The notes under the pieces were generated by a model. It was not told the origin of the DNA and ran no database searches. It saw only the letters and a list, made by a program, of their open reading frames with translations. Positions 53,401-64,000 of a stretch of 64,000 nt of DNA are shown one piece after another. The stretch lies in contig CM042694.1 of NCBI GenBank assembly GCA_023614405.1, forward strand, positions 128,841,711-128,905,710, given 5' to 3'. Every line of letters begins with the position of its first letter. Position 1 is the stretch's first letter. The DNA is from Avena insularis. Its lineage: Eukaryota; Streptophyta; Magnoliopsida; Poales; Poaceae. Both the position numbers and the translations under genes were made by a program.

Positions 53401-56400
53401 ATGTGAAAAGAATAGTCATGAAATGACTCTAGTTGTTGTTATAAAAAAGAACACACATGCAATGACACTGGTGGATCCATGTGTGGTCTCTGAAGAGAAC
53501 ACACATGCAATGAATCTAGCTGTGGTTAATGAGAAGAACACACATTTCAATGACACAGTTTGATCCATCTGTGGTATGTGAAAAGAACACACATGCAATG
53601 ACTCTAGTTGTTGTTAGTAAAAAGAACACACATGCAATGACACTGGTGGATCCATGTGTGGTCTCTGAAGAGAACATACATTTCAATGACACTGGTGGAT
53701 CCATATGTGGTATGTGAAAAGAACACACATGCAATGACTCCAGTTGTTGTTAGTAAAAAGAACACACATGCAATCACACTGGTGGATCCATGTGTGGTCT
53801 CTGAAAAGAACACACATGCAATGACTCTGGTTGTTGTTAGTAAAAAGAACACACATGCAATCACACTAGTGGATCCATGCGTGGTCTCTGAAGAGAACAC
53901 ACATGCAATGACTCTGGTGGATCCATATGTGGTATGTGAAAAGAATAGTCATGAAATGACTCTAGTTGTTGTTAGTAAAAAGAGCACACATGCAATTACA
54001 CGGGTGGATCCATGTGTGGTCTCTAAAGAGAACATACATGCAATGACTCTAGCTGTGGTTAATGAGAAGAACACACATGCAATGAGACTGTGGATCCATA
54101 GGTGGATTGTGAAAAGAACACACATGCAATGACTCTGGTTGTTGTTAGTAAAAAGAACACACATGCAATCACACTGGTGGATCCATGTGTGGTCTCTGAA
54201 CAGAACACACATGCAATGACTCTGGTTGTTGTTAGTAAAAAGAACACACATGCAATCACACTAGTGGATCCATGTGTGGTCTCTAAAGAGAACACACATG
54301 CAATGACTCTGGTGGATCCATATGTGGTATGTGAAAAGAATAGTCATGAAATGACTCTAGTTGTTGTTAGTAAAAAGAGCACACATGCAATTACACGGGT
54401 GGATCCATGTGGTCTCCAAGAGAACATACATGCAATGACTCTAGTTGTGGTTAATGAGAAGAACACACATGCAATGACACTGTGGATCCATAGGTGGATT
54501 GTGAAAAGAACACACATGCAATGACTCTGGTTGTTGTTAGTAAAAAGAACACACATGCAATGACACTGGTGGATCCATGTGTGGTCTCTAAAGAGAACAG
54601 ACATTTCAAAGACACTGGTGGATCCATATGTGGTATGTGAAAAGAATAGTCATGAAATGACTCAGTTGTTATTAAAAAAGAACACACATGCAATGACATC
54701 AGGAATCCATGTGTGGTCTCTGAAGAGAACACACATGCAATGAATCTAGCTATGGTTAATGAGAAGAACACACATGCAATGACACCGTGGTTGTTAGCAA
54801 AAGAGCACACATGAAATGACATCAGATCCATGTGTGGTCTCTAAAGAGAACACATTTCAATGACACTGGTGGATCCATATATGGTGTGTGTGAAAAGAAC
54901 ACACATGCAATGACTCTGTTGGTGTTAGTAAAAGAACACACATGCAATGACATCAGTGGATCCATGTGTGGTCTCTGAGAGAACACACATGCAATGACTC
55001 TAGCTGTGGTTACTGAAGAGAAGACACATTTCAGTGACACAGGTGGATCCATATGTGGTATGTGAAAAGAACACACATGCAATGACTCTAGTTGTTGTTC
55101 GTAAAAAGTACACACATGCAATGACACTGGTGGATCCTTGTGTGGTCTCTGAAGAGAACACACAGATGCAATGACACTGGTGGATCCACATGTGGTATGT
55201 GAAAAGAACACACATGCAATGACTCCAGTTGTTGTTAGTAAAAAGAACACACATGCAATGACACTGGTGGATCCATGTGTGGTCTCTAAAAAGAACACAC
55301 ATGCAATGACTCTAGTTGTGGTTAATGAGAAGAACACACATTTCAATGACACGGGTGGATCCATATGTGGTATGTGAAAAGAACACACATGCAATGACTC
55401 TAGTTGTTGTTAGTAGAAAGAACACACATGCAATGACACTGGTGGATCCATGTGTGGTCTCTAAAGAGAACACACATTTCAATGCCACTGGTAGATCCAT
55501 ATGTGGTATGTGAAAAGAATAGTCATGAAATGACTCCAGTTGTTGTTATTAAAAAGAACACACATGCAATGACACTGGTCAATCCATGTGTGGTCTGTAA
55601 AGAGAACACACATGCAATGAATCTAGTTGTGGTTAATGAGAAGAACACACATGCAATGACACTGGTTGTTGTTAGTAAAAAGAGCACACATGAAATGACA
55701 CTGGTAGATCCATGTGTGGTCTCTAAAGAGAACACACATTTCAATGACACTGGTGGATCCATATGTGGTGTGTGAAAATAAACACATGCAATGACTCTAG
55801 TTGTTGTTAGTAAAAAGAACACACATGCAATGACACTGGTGGATCCATATGTGGTATGTGAAAAGAATAGTCATGAAATGACTCTAGTTGTTGTTAGTAA
55901 AAATATCACACATGCAATTACACTGGTGGATCCATGTGTGGTCTCTAAAGAGAACATATATGCAATGACTCTAGCTGTGGTTAATGAGAAGAACACACAT
56001 GCAATGACACTGGTGGATCCATAGGTGGATTGTGAAAATAACACACATGCAATGACTCTGGTTGTTGTTAGTCAAAAGAACACACATGCAATGACGCTGG
56101 TGGATCCATGTGTGGTCTCTAAAGAGAACAGACATTTCAATGACACTGGTGGTCCATATGTGGTATGTGAAAAGAATAGTCATGAAATGACTCCAGTTGT
56201 TGTTATTAAAAAGAACACACATGCAATGACACTAGTGAATCCATGTGTGGTCTCTGAAGAGAACACACATGCAATGAATCTAGCTGTGGTTAATGAGAAG
56301 AACACACATTTCAATGACACAGTTTGATCCATCTGTGGTATGTGAAAAGAACACACATGCAATGACTCTATTTGTAGTTAGTAACAAGAACACACATGCA

Positions 56401-57695
56401 ATGACACTGGTGGATCCATGTGTGGTCTCTGAAGAGAACATACATTTCAATGACACTGGTGGATCCATATGTGGTATGTGAAAAGAACACACATGCAATG
56501 ACTCTAGTTGTTGTTAGTAAAAAGAACACACATGCAATGACACTGGTGGATCCATGTGTGGTCTCTGAAAAGAACACACATGCAATGACTCTGGTTGTTG
56601 TTAGTAAAAAGAACACACATGCAATCACACTAGTGGATCCATGCGTGGTCTCTGAAGAGAACACACATGCAATGACTCTGGTGGATCCATATGTGGTATG
56701 TGAAAAGAATAGTCATGAAATGACTCTAGTTGTTGTTAGTAAAAAGAGCACACATGCAATTACACGGGTGGATCCATGTGTGGTCTCTAAAGAGAACATA
56801 CATGCAATGACTCTAGCTGTGGTTAATGAGAAGAACACACATGCAATGAGACTGTGGATCCATAGGTGGATTGTGAAAAGAACACACATGCAATGACTCT
56901 GGTTGTTGTTAGTAAAAAGAACACACATGCAATGACACTGGTGGATCCATGTGTGGTCTCTAAAGAGAACAGACATTTCAAAGACACTGGTGGATCCATA
57001 TGTGGTATGTGAAAAGAATAGTAATGAAATGACTCCAGTTGTTGTTATTAAAAAGAACACACATGCAATGACACTAGTGAATCCATGTGTGGTCTCTGAA
57101 GAGAACACACATGCAATGAATCTAGCTGTGGTTAATGAGAAGAACACACATGCAATGACACTGGTTGTTGTTAGCAGAAAGAGCACACATGAAATGACAC
57201 TGGTAGATCCATGTGTGGTGTCTAAAGAGAACACACATTTCAATGACACTGGTGGATCCATATATGGTGTGTGAAAAGAACACACATGCAATGACTCCCG
57301 TTGTTGTTAGTAAAAAGAACACACATGCAATGACACTGGTGGATCCATGTGTGGTCTCTGAAGAGAACACACATGCAATGACTCTAGCTGTGGTTACTGA
57401 AGAGAACACACATTTCAGTGACATAGGTGGATCCATATGTGGTATGTGAAAAGAACACACATGAAATGACTCCAGTTGTTGTTAGTAAAAAGTACACACA
57501 TGCAATGACACTGGTGGATCCATGTGTGGTCTCTGAAGAGAACACACAGATGCAATGACATTGGTGGATCCATATGTGGTATGTGAAAAGAACACACATG
57601 CAATGACTCCAGTTGTTGTTAGTAAAATGAACACACATGCAATGACACTGGTGGATCCATGTGTGGTCTCTGAAGATAACACACATGCAATGAAT
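50473..57695 (+). repeat. Higher-order repeat, 7.2-kb unit, copy 2
   Basis: It follows copy 1 directly and is followed by a partial third copy from 57696 (50473/57696, 50613/57836 and 50684/57907 differ by 7223). Its own internal duplication is 2764 bp (52548/55312, 53027/55791, 53656/56420), corresponding to the 2.5-kb one in copy 1. Indels are clustered at 54410-54970. Confidence 0.8.
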
Positions 57696-60600
57696 CTAGA
57701 TATGGTTAATGAGAAGAACACACATTTCAATAACACATGTGGATCCATATGTGGTATGTGAAAAGAACACACATGCAATGACTCTAGTTGTTGTTAGTAG
57801 AAAGAACACACATGCAATGACACTGGTGGATCCATGTGTGGTCTTTGAAGAGAACACACATTTCAATGACACTGGTAGATCCATATGTGGTATGTGAAAA
57901 GAATAGTCATGAAATGACTCCAGTTGTTGTTATTAAAAAGAACACACATGCAATGACACTGGTGAATCCATGTGTGGTCTCTGAAGAGAACACACATGCA
58001 ATGAATCTAGCTGTGGTTAATGAGAAGAACACACATGCAATGACACTGGTTGTTGTTAGTAAAAAGAGCACACATGAAATGACACTGGTAGATCCATGTG
58101 TGGTCTCTAAAGATAACACACATTTCAATGACACTGGTGGATCCATATGTGGTGTGTGAAAATAAACACATGCAATGACTCTAGTTGTTGTTAGTAAAAA
58201 TAACACACATGCAATGACACTGGTGGATCCATATGTGGTATGTGAAATGAATAGTCATGAAATGACTCTAGTTGTTGTTAGTAAAAAGATCACACATGCA
58301 ATTACACTGGTGGATCCATGTGTGGTCTCTAAAGAGAACAGACATTTCAATGACACTGGTGGATCCCATGTGGTATGTGAAAAGAATAGTCATGAAATGA
58401 CTCCAGTTGTTGTTATTAAAAAGAACACACATGCAATGACACTGGTGGGTCCATGTGTGGTCTCTGAAGAGAACACACATGCAATGAATCTAGCTGTGGT
58501 TAATGAGAAGAACACACATTTCAATGACACAGTTTGATCCATATGTGGTATGTGAAAAGAACACACATGCAATGACTCTAGTTGTTGTTAGTAAAAATAA
58601 CACACATGCAATGATACTGGTGGATCCATGTGTGGTCTCTAAAGAGAACATACATTTCAATGACACTGGTGGATCCATATGTGGTATGTGAAAAGAACAC
58701 ACATGCAATGACTCTAGTTGTTGTTAGTAAAAAGAACACACATGCAATCACACTGGTGGATCCATGTGTGGTCTCTGAACAGAACACACATGCAATGACT
58801 CTGGTTGTTGTTAGTAAAAAGAACACACATGCAATCACACTAGTGGATCCATGTGTGGTCTCTAAAGAGAACACACATGCAATGACTCTGGTGGATCCAT
58901 ATGTGGTATGTGAAAAGAATAGTCATGAAATGACTCTAGTTGTTGTTAGTAAAAAGAGCACACATGCAATTACACGGGTGGATCCATGTGTGGTCTCTGA
59001 AGAGAACATACATGCAATGACTCTAGCTGTGGTTAATGAGAAGAACACACATGCAATGACACTGTGGATCCATAGGTGGATTGTGAAAAGAACACACATG
59101 CAATGACTCTGGTTGTTGTTAGTAAAAAGAACACACATGCAATGACACTGGTGGATCCATGTGTGGTCTCTAAAGAGAACAGACATTTCAAAGACACTGG
59201 TGGATCCATATGTTGTCTGTGAAAAGAATAGTCATGAAATGACTCAGCTTGTTGTTATTAAAAAGAACACACATGCAATGACATCAGAATCCATGTGTGG
59301 TCTCTGAAGAGAACACACATGCAATGAATCTAGTTGTGGTTAATGAGAAGAACACACATGCAATGACACTGGTTGTTGTTAGTAAAAAGAGCACACATGA
59401 AATGACACTGGTAGATCCATGTGTGGTCTCTAAAGAGAACACACATTTCAATGACACTGGTGGATCCATATATGGTGTGTGAAAAGAACACACATGCAAT
59501 GACTCCCGTTGTTGTTAGTAAAAAGAACACACATGCAATGACACTGGTGGATCCATGTGTGGTCTCTGAAGAGAACACACATGCAATGACTCTAGCTGTG
59601 GTTACTGAAGAGAAGACACATTTCAATGACACAGGTGGATCCATATGTGGTATGTGAAAAGAACACACATGAAACGACTCCAGTTGTTGTTAGTAAAAAG
59701 TACACACATGCAATGACACTGGTGGATCCATGTGTGGTCTCTGAAGAGAACACACAGATGCAATGACACTGGTGGATCCATATGTGGTATGTGAAAAGAA
59801 CACGCATGCAATGACTCCAGTTGTTGTTAGTAAAAAGAACACACATGCAATGACACTGCTGGATCCATGTGTGGTCTCTGAACATAACACACATGCAATG
59901 AATCTAGATATGGTTAATGAGAAGAACACACATTTCAATAACACATGTGGATCCATATGTGGTATGTGAAAAGAACACACATGCAATGACTCTAGTTGTT
60001 GTTAGTAGAAAGAACACACATGCAATGACACTGGTGGATCCATGTGTGGTCTTTGAAGAGAACACACATTTCAATGACACTGGTAGATCCATATGTGGTA
60101 TGCGAAAATAATAATCATGAAATGACTCCAGTTGTTGTTATTAAAAAGAACACATATGCAATGACACTGGTGAATCCATGTGTGGTCTGTAAAGAGAACA
60201 CACATGCAATGAATCTAGCTGTGGTTAATCAGAAGAACACACATGCAATGACACTGGTTGTTGTTAGTAAAAAGAGCACACATGAAATGACACTAGTAGA
60301 TCCATGTGTGGTCTCTAAAGAGAACACACATTTCAATGACACTGGTGGATCCATATGTGGTGTGTGAAAATAAACACATGCAATGACTCTAGTTGTTGTT
60401 AGTAAAAATAACACACATGCAATGACACTGGTGGATCCATATGTGGTATGTGAAAAGAACACACATGCAATGACTCTAGTTGTTGTTAGTAGAAAGAACA
60501 CACAGGCAATGACACTAGTGGATCCATGTGTGGTCTTTGAAGAGAACACACATTTCAATGACACTGGTAGATCCATATGTGGTATGTGAAAAGAATAGTC

Positions 60601-61011
60601 ATGAAATGATTCCAGTTGTTGTTATTAAAAAGAACACACATGCAATGACACTGGTGAATCCATGTGTGGTCTCTGAAGAGAACACACATGCAATGAATCT
60701 AGTTGTGGTTAATGAGAAGAACACACATGCAATGACACTGGTTGTTGTTAGTAAAAAGAGCACACATGAAATGACACTGGTAGATCCACGTGTGGTCTCT
60801 AAAGAGAACACACATTTCAATGACACTGGTGGATCCATATGTGGTGTGTGAAAATAAACACATGCAATGACTCTAGTTGTTGTTAGTAAAAATAACACAC
60901 ATGCAATGACACTGGTGGATCCATATGTGGTATGTGAAAAGAATAGTCATGAAATGACTCCTGTTGTTTTTAGTAAAAAGATCACACATGCAATTAGACC
61001 GGTGGATCCAT
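57696..61011 (+). repeat. Higher-order repeats of 2208 and 484 bp
   Basis: 57482/59690, 57696/59904 and 57836/60044 differ by 2208 bp. Within the second copy, 60044 and 60528 form a 484-bp duplication of about eleven monomers. These are the shortest clear higher-order units in the array. Confidence 0.75.
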
Positions 61012-62354
61012 GTGTGATCTCTAAAGAGAACAGACATTTCAATGACACTGGTGGATCCACATGTGGTATGTGAAAAGAATAGTCATGAAATGACTCCAGT
61101 TGTTGTTATTAAAAAGAAAACACATGCAATGACACTGGTGAATCCATGTGTGGTCTCTGAAGTGAACACACATGCAATGAATCTAGCTGTGGTTAATGAG
61201 AAGAACACACATGCAATGACACTGGTTGTTGTTAGTAAAAAGAGCACACATGAAATGACACTGGTAGATCCATGTGTGGTCTCTAAAGAGAACACACATT
61301 TCAACGACACTGGTGGATCCATATGTGGTGTGTGAAAATAAACACATGCAATGACTCTAGTTGTTGTTAGTAAAAAGAACACACATGCAATGACACTGGT
61401 GGATCCATATGTGGTATGTGAAAAGAATAGTCATGAAATGACTCCAGTTGTTGTTAGTAAAAAGATCACACATGCAATTACACTGGTGCATGTGTGGTCT
61501 CTAAAGAGAACATACATGCAATGACTCTAGATGTGGTTAATGAGAAGAACACACATGGAATGACACTGGTGTATCCATAGGTGGATTGTGAAAATAACAC
61601 ACATGCAATGACACTGGTTGTTGTTAGTAAAAAGAGCACACATGCAATGACACTAGTGGATCCATATGTGGTATGTGAAAAGAATAGTCATGAAATGACT
61701 CTAGTTGTTGTTAGTAAAAATATCACACATGCAATTACACTGGTGGATCCATGTGTGGTCTCTAAAGAGAACATACATGCAATGACTCTAGCTGTGGTTA
61801 ATGAGAAGAACACACATGCAAGGACACTGGTGGATCCATAGGTGGATTGTGAAAATAACACACATGCAATGACTCTGGTTGTTATTAGTAAAAAGAACAC
61901 ACATGCAATGACACTGGTGGATCCATGTGTGGTCTCTAAAGAGAACAGACATTTCAAAGACACTGGTGGATCCATATGTGGTATGTGAAAAGAATAGTCA
62001 TGAAATGACTCCAGTTGTTGTTATTCAAAAGAACACACATGCAATGACACTGGTGAATCCATGTGTGGTCTCTGAAGAGAACACACATGCAATGAATCTA
62101 GCTATGGTTAATGAGAAGAACACACATGCAATGACACTGGTTGTTGTTAGTAAAAAGAGCACACATTAAATGACACTGGTAGATCCATGTGTGGTCTCTA
62201 AAGAGAACACACATTTCAATGACACTGGTGGATCCATATATGGTGTGTGAAAAGAACACACATGCAATGACTCCCGTTGTTGTTAGTAAAAAGAACACAC
62301 ATGCAATGACACTGGTGGATCCATGTGTGGTCTCTGAAGAGAACACACATGCAA

Positions 62355-64000
62355 TGTGACACCCCGGTTCTGAAAAGACCGTGGCCTCTATGTGACATGC
62401 CAATCCCTGGATCAGTTCATTGGCCCACAATAGAGTAAGATAGATAACATAGCAAAATATCCGTGTATCATAGATAACGAAGATCCAGAGTACCATTATT
62501 ACAATAAAAGCTTAGCACAAGCTAGCTCAAATTATTCAGGTAGCAACATAAACGAGATAAATCCTCCATTCTTCAAATTTCCCACAAGTGAACAAGTGCC
62601 GAGTGGAGTACCGTGGCCTATAACGATCAATCAGAATCGGAATAACTGCGGCAGATGAAACGCAACAGCCCCGAAGGGTCAATACATGGAATGTATGGCA
62701 AGTAGAGCTAGTAAATGGAGACAATAGTACTAACATCTACATGCATATTTGGCAAGTGGAGCTGTGTCTGGCTTGCATTTGCAAATAACTTTGTCCTACT
62801 TTCGTAAACAGTTTTTGATTTTCTTTGAAAAGATCCCAATTAAGTTAACCCAACAACATTAAAACAATTATGAAATTAGAATGAGCGAGAAACATTTCAT
62901 GGAATCAATATCTAGCAACTCAGTTGTCCATAACCGGGGACACGGCTAATCGATTAGATTATACACTCTGCAGAGGTTAGTACACTTTACCCATGTGACT
63001 TGGCCAGCCCAGCTTCACCATCACTCTCATTTTGGGTGATGATAGGGAGAAGACCAAGAAGAGACTGTTCGAAGTAGCTCCTCAATCCCGGCGCACCGTC
63101 CAACCTACCAAAATTCTACATCTCTGGATACGCGGGTTCGAGTTACCACAACCTAATAAGTCCAACCAACCGCCCATTTCATTATTGGCACATGGTTGTA
63201 CACGTAAGCTACACAATAAAGAAGCCAATCATTCTCTCTTGATACCGGTGCCTTTCCAATGAAACCACCAAAATTATCAATACCATCACACCTGTGGAAT
63301 TCATTGATTAAGTTGTTTTAGTTTTCACAAACCAATACTTTGAGAAAACAAGTATCAATGATGTATCCCAGCCCTCGTTCAACATAGCATGGCTAAGCAC
63401 ATCTACAACGGTGGTTCATCTACAAGGAAAGCCCTACCACATAATAGGTCATAGCATAGCGATAGTATCATCCTACTCATGCAACTACAAAATACACGAC
63501 AATGCATTGAAAATAGTAGGACAATATCATGAACAAAGTAGCATCTACTTGCCTTGATTGAAGCGGTCGGAGGAACAATCCAAACACGAGCAAGGGTTGC
63601 ACTCCACACAATCTACACGACACAATTGCATTCATAAACAAACAATTCACAAACATATGCAACAAAGATGATGCATGAATGCAAGAACGGCAAGTGAATT
63701 AGTGCTACAGCTGCACCACATAATACTAATACATATTACTACCGAATACATGCATGGAAAATAGATTTGGCGCTAGGAAAACTATTAACCAAAAGTAGAG
63801 ATCTCTACTAGAGTTAGAACTTAAATAATTCACTACCAGTAGTATACTGTTTGTAAAATTCTGGAAAAATTCTACCTCATAGGCATCGCCGATAAGAAAC
63901 AGTACCAATTGGAATTACTCAAAAAGGAGTTATAAAACATCCCGAGTAATTAAAACACTGCAGAAAGCCATTAGACAAATACAGCAGAAGTTTTTACCGT
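62355..64000 (-). mobile_element. Probable LTR retrotransposon, partial (right edge)
   Basis: The satellite stops abruptly inside a monomer core at ATGCAA and is followed by TGTGACACCCCGG, a typical plant LTR terminus that resembles TGTAACACCC of the other LTR element. The rest is unique, non-satellite DNA of ordinary composition. A block at 62924-62994 matches the LTRs of element 14168-22959 in the same orientation, so minus orientation is likely. The second end, the target duplication and any coding region lie outside the window. Short open frames here (for example 63032-63262) have no recognisable motif. Confidence 0.65.
62924..62994 (-). repeat. Conserved LTR block, third element copy
   Basis: GTTGTCCATAACCGGGGACA followed by CGGCT, GATTAGATTATACACTCTGC and AGAGGTTAGTACACTTTACCC parallels 15086-15160 and 19773-19840. 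Similarity outside the block is weak by eye. Confidence 0.6.

Larger units (their letters stand above)
22960..62354. repeat. Satellite array, block C (39 kb)
   Basis: This is the largest uninterrupted part of the array, built from the same 39-, 47-, 48- and 49-bp monomers. Higher-order copies of several sizes are recognisable by shared private variants. Open frames reach 199 codons on the plus strand (46196-46795) and 218 on the minus strand (51974-52630). They consist only of the repeated peptides KNTHAMTLVDP/VVSK or CVFFLLTTTRVIA and are not treated as genes. I see no other gene, RNA or transposon inside the block. Confidence 0.95.

Noticed and set aside
22965..62354. CRISPR-like array (short repeats with spacers)
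   Set aside because: The would-be spacers are themselves repeated tails, there are no cas genes, and the surrounding elements are eukaryotic LINE and LTR retrotransposons.
1..62354. Telomeric, rDNA spacer or centromeric identity for the satellite
   Set aside because: No TTTAGGG tracts, no rRNA sequence and no centromeric retrotransposon motif are visible. The chromosomal position cannot be judged from this window.
63032..63262. 76-codon frame in the right-edge element as a gene
   Set aside because: It is short, has no recognisable motif, and lies in what appears to be LTR sequence.

Overview
The window reads as a heterochromatic, gene-free block of a large plant genome, most probably a grass of the wheat/barley group (Triticeae). 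The grounds are a plant L1-type LINE, a long-LTR retrotransposon primed by initiator tRNA-Met, nested TE insertions and no host gene or prokaryotic signal. The species is inferred, not proven.

The substrate is one very large satellite array. It occupies 1-5325, 12651-14167 and 22960-62354, about 46 kb once the insertions are removed, and it runs off the left edge. The basic monomers are 39, 47, 48 or 49 bp. All begin with a shared 19-bp core (AGAACACACATGCAATGAC) followed by one of a few alternative tails, and short and long monomers mostly alternate. Dividing length by mean monomer size gives roughly a thousand monomers (an estimate). Monomers are arranged in higher-order repeats of about 0.5, 1.1, 2.0-2.8, 3.2-3.9 and 7.1-7.2 kb, some nested in others. 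I do not recognise this satellite as a named family. The many open frames on both strands follow from monomer lengths divisible by three and are not read as genes.

Three transposons interrupt the array. (1) A 7.3-kb LINE at 5326-12649 is flanked by a 9-14 bp duplication of the satellite. It carries a broken ORF1 (RRM-like region, basic motif, Cys cluster) and a broken ORF2 (endonuclease, reverse transcriptase, zf-RVT), and ends in an A-tract. (2) An 8.8-kb LTR element at 14168-22959 lies on the minus strand with an exact CAATG target duplication. Its LTRs are about 3.9 and 4.1 kb, but the interior is only 797 bp, holding a primer binding site and no gag-pol, so it is non-autonomous. (3) From 62355 to the right edge lies what looks like the start of another LTR element. 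It begins in the same part of the monomer as element 2 and shares a short conserved block with its LTR.

No intact host protein-coding gene, rRNA, tRNA or CRISPR array was found. Each element duplicated the satellite bases on insertion and the satellite resumes in phase afterwards, so the array is older than the insertions. Several patches show clustered small indels, often at CTG/CAG positions, that look more like consensus errors than biology and should be checked before fine-scale divergence is interpreted.
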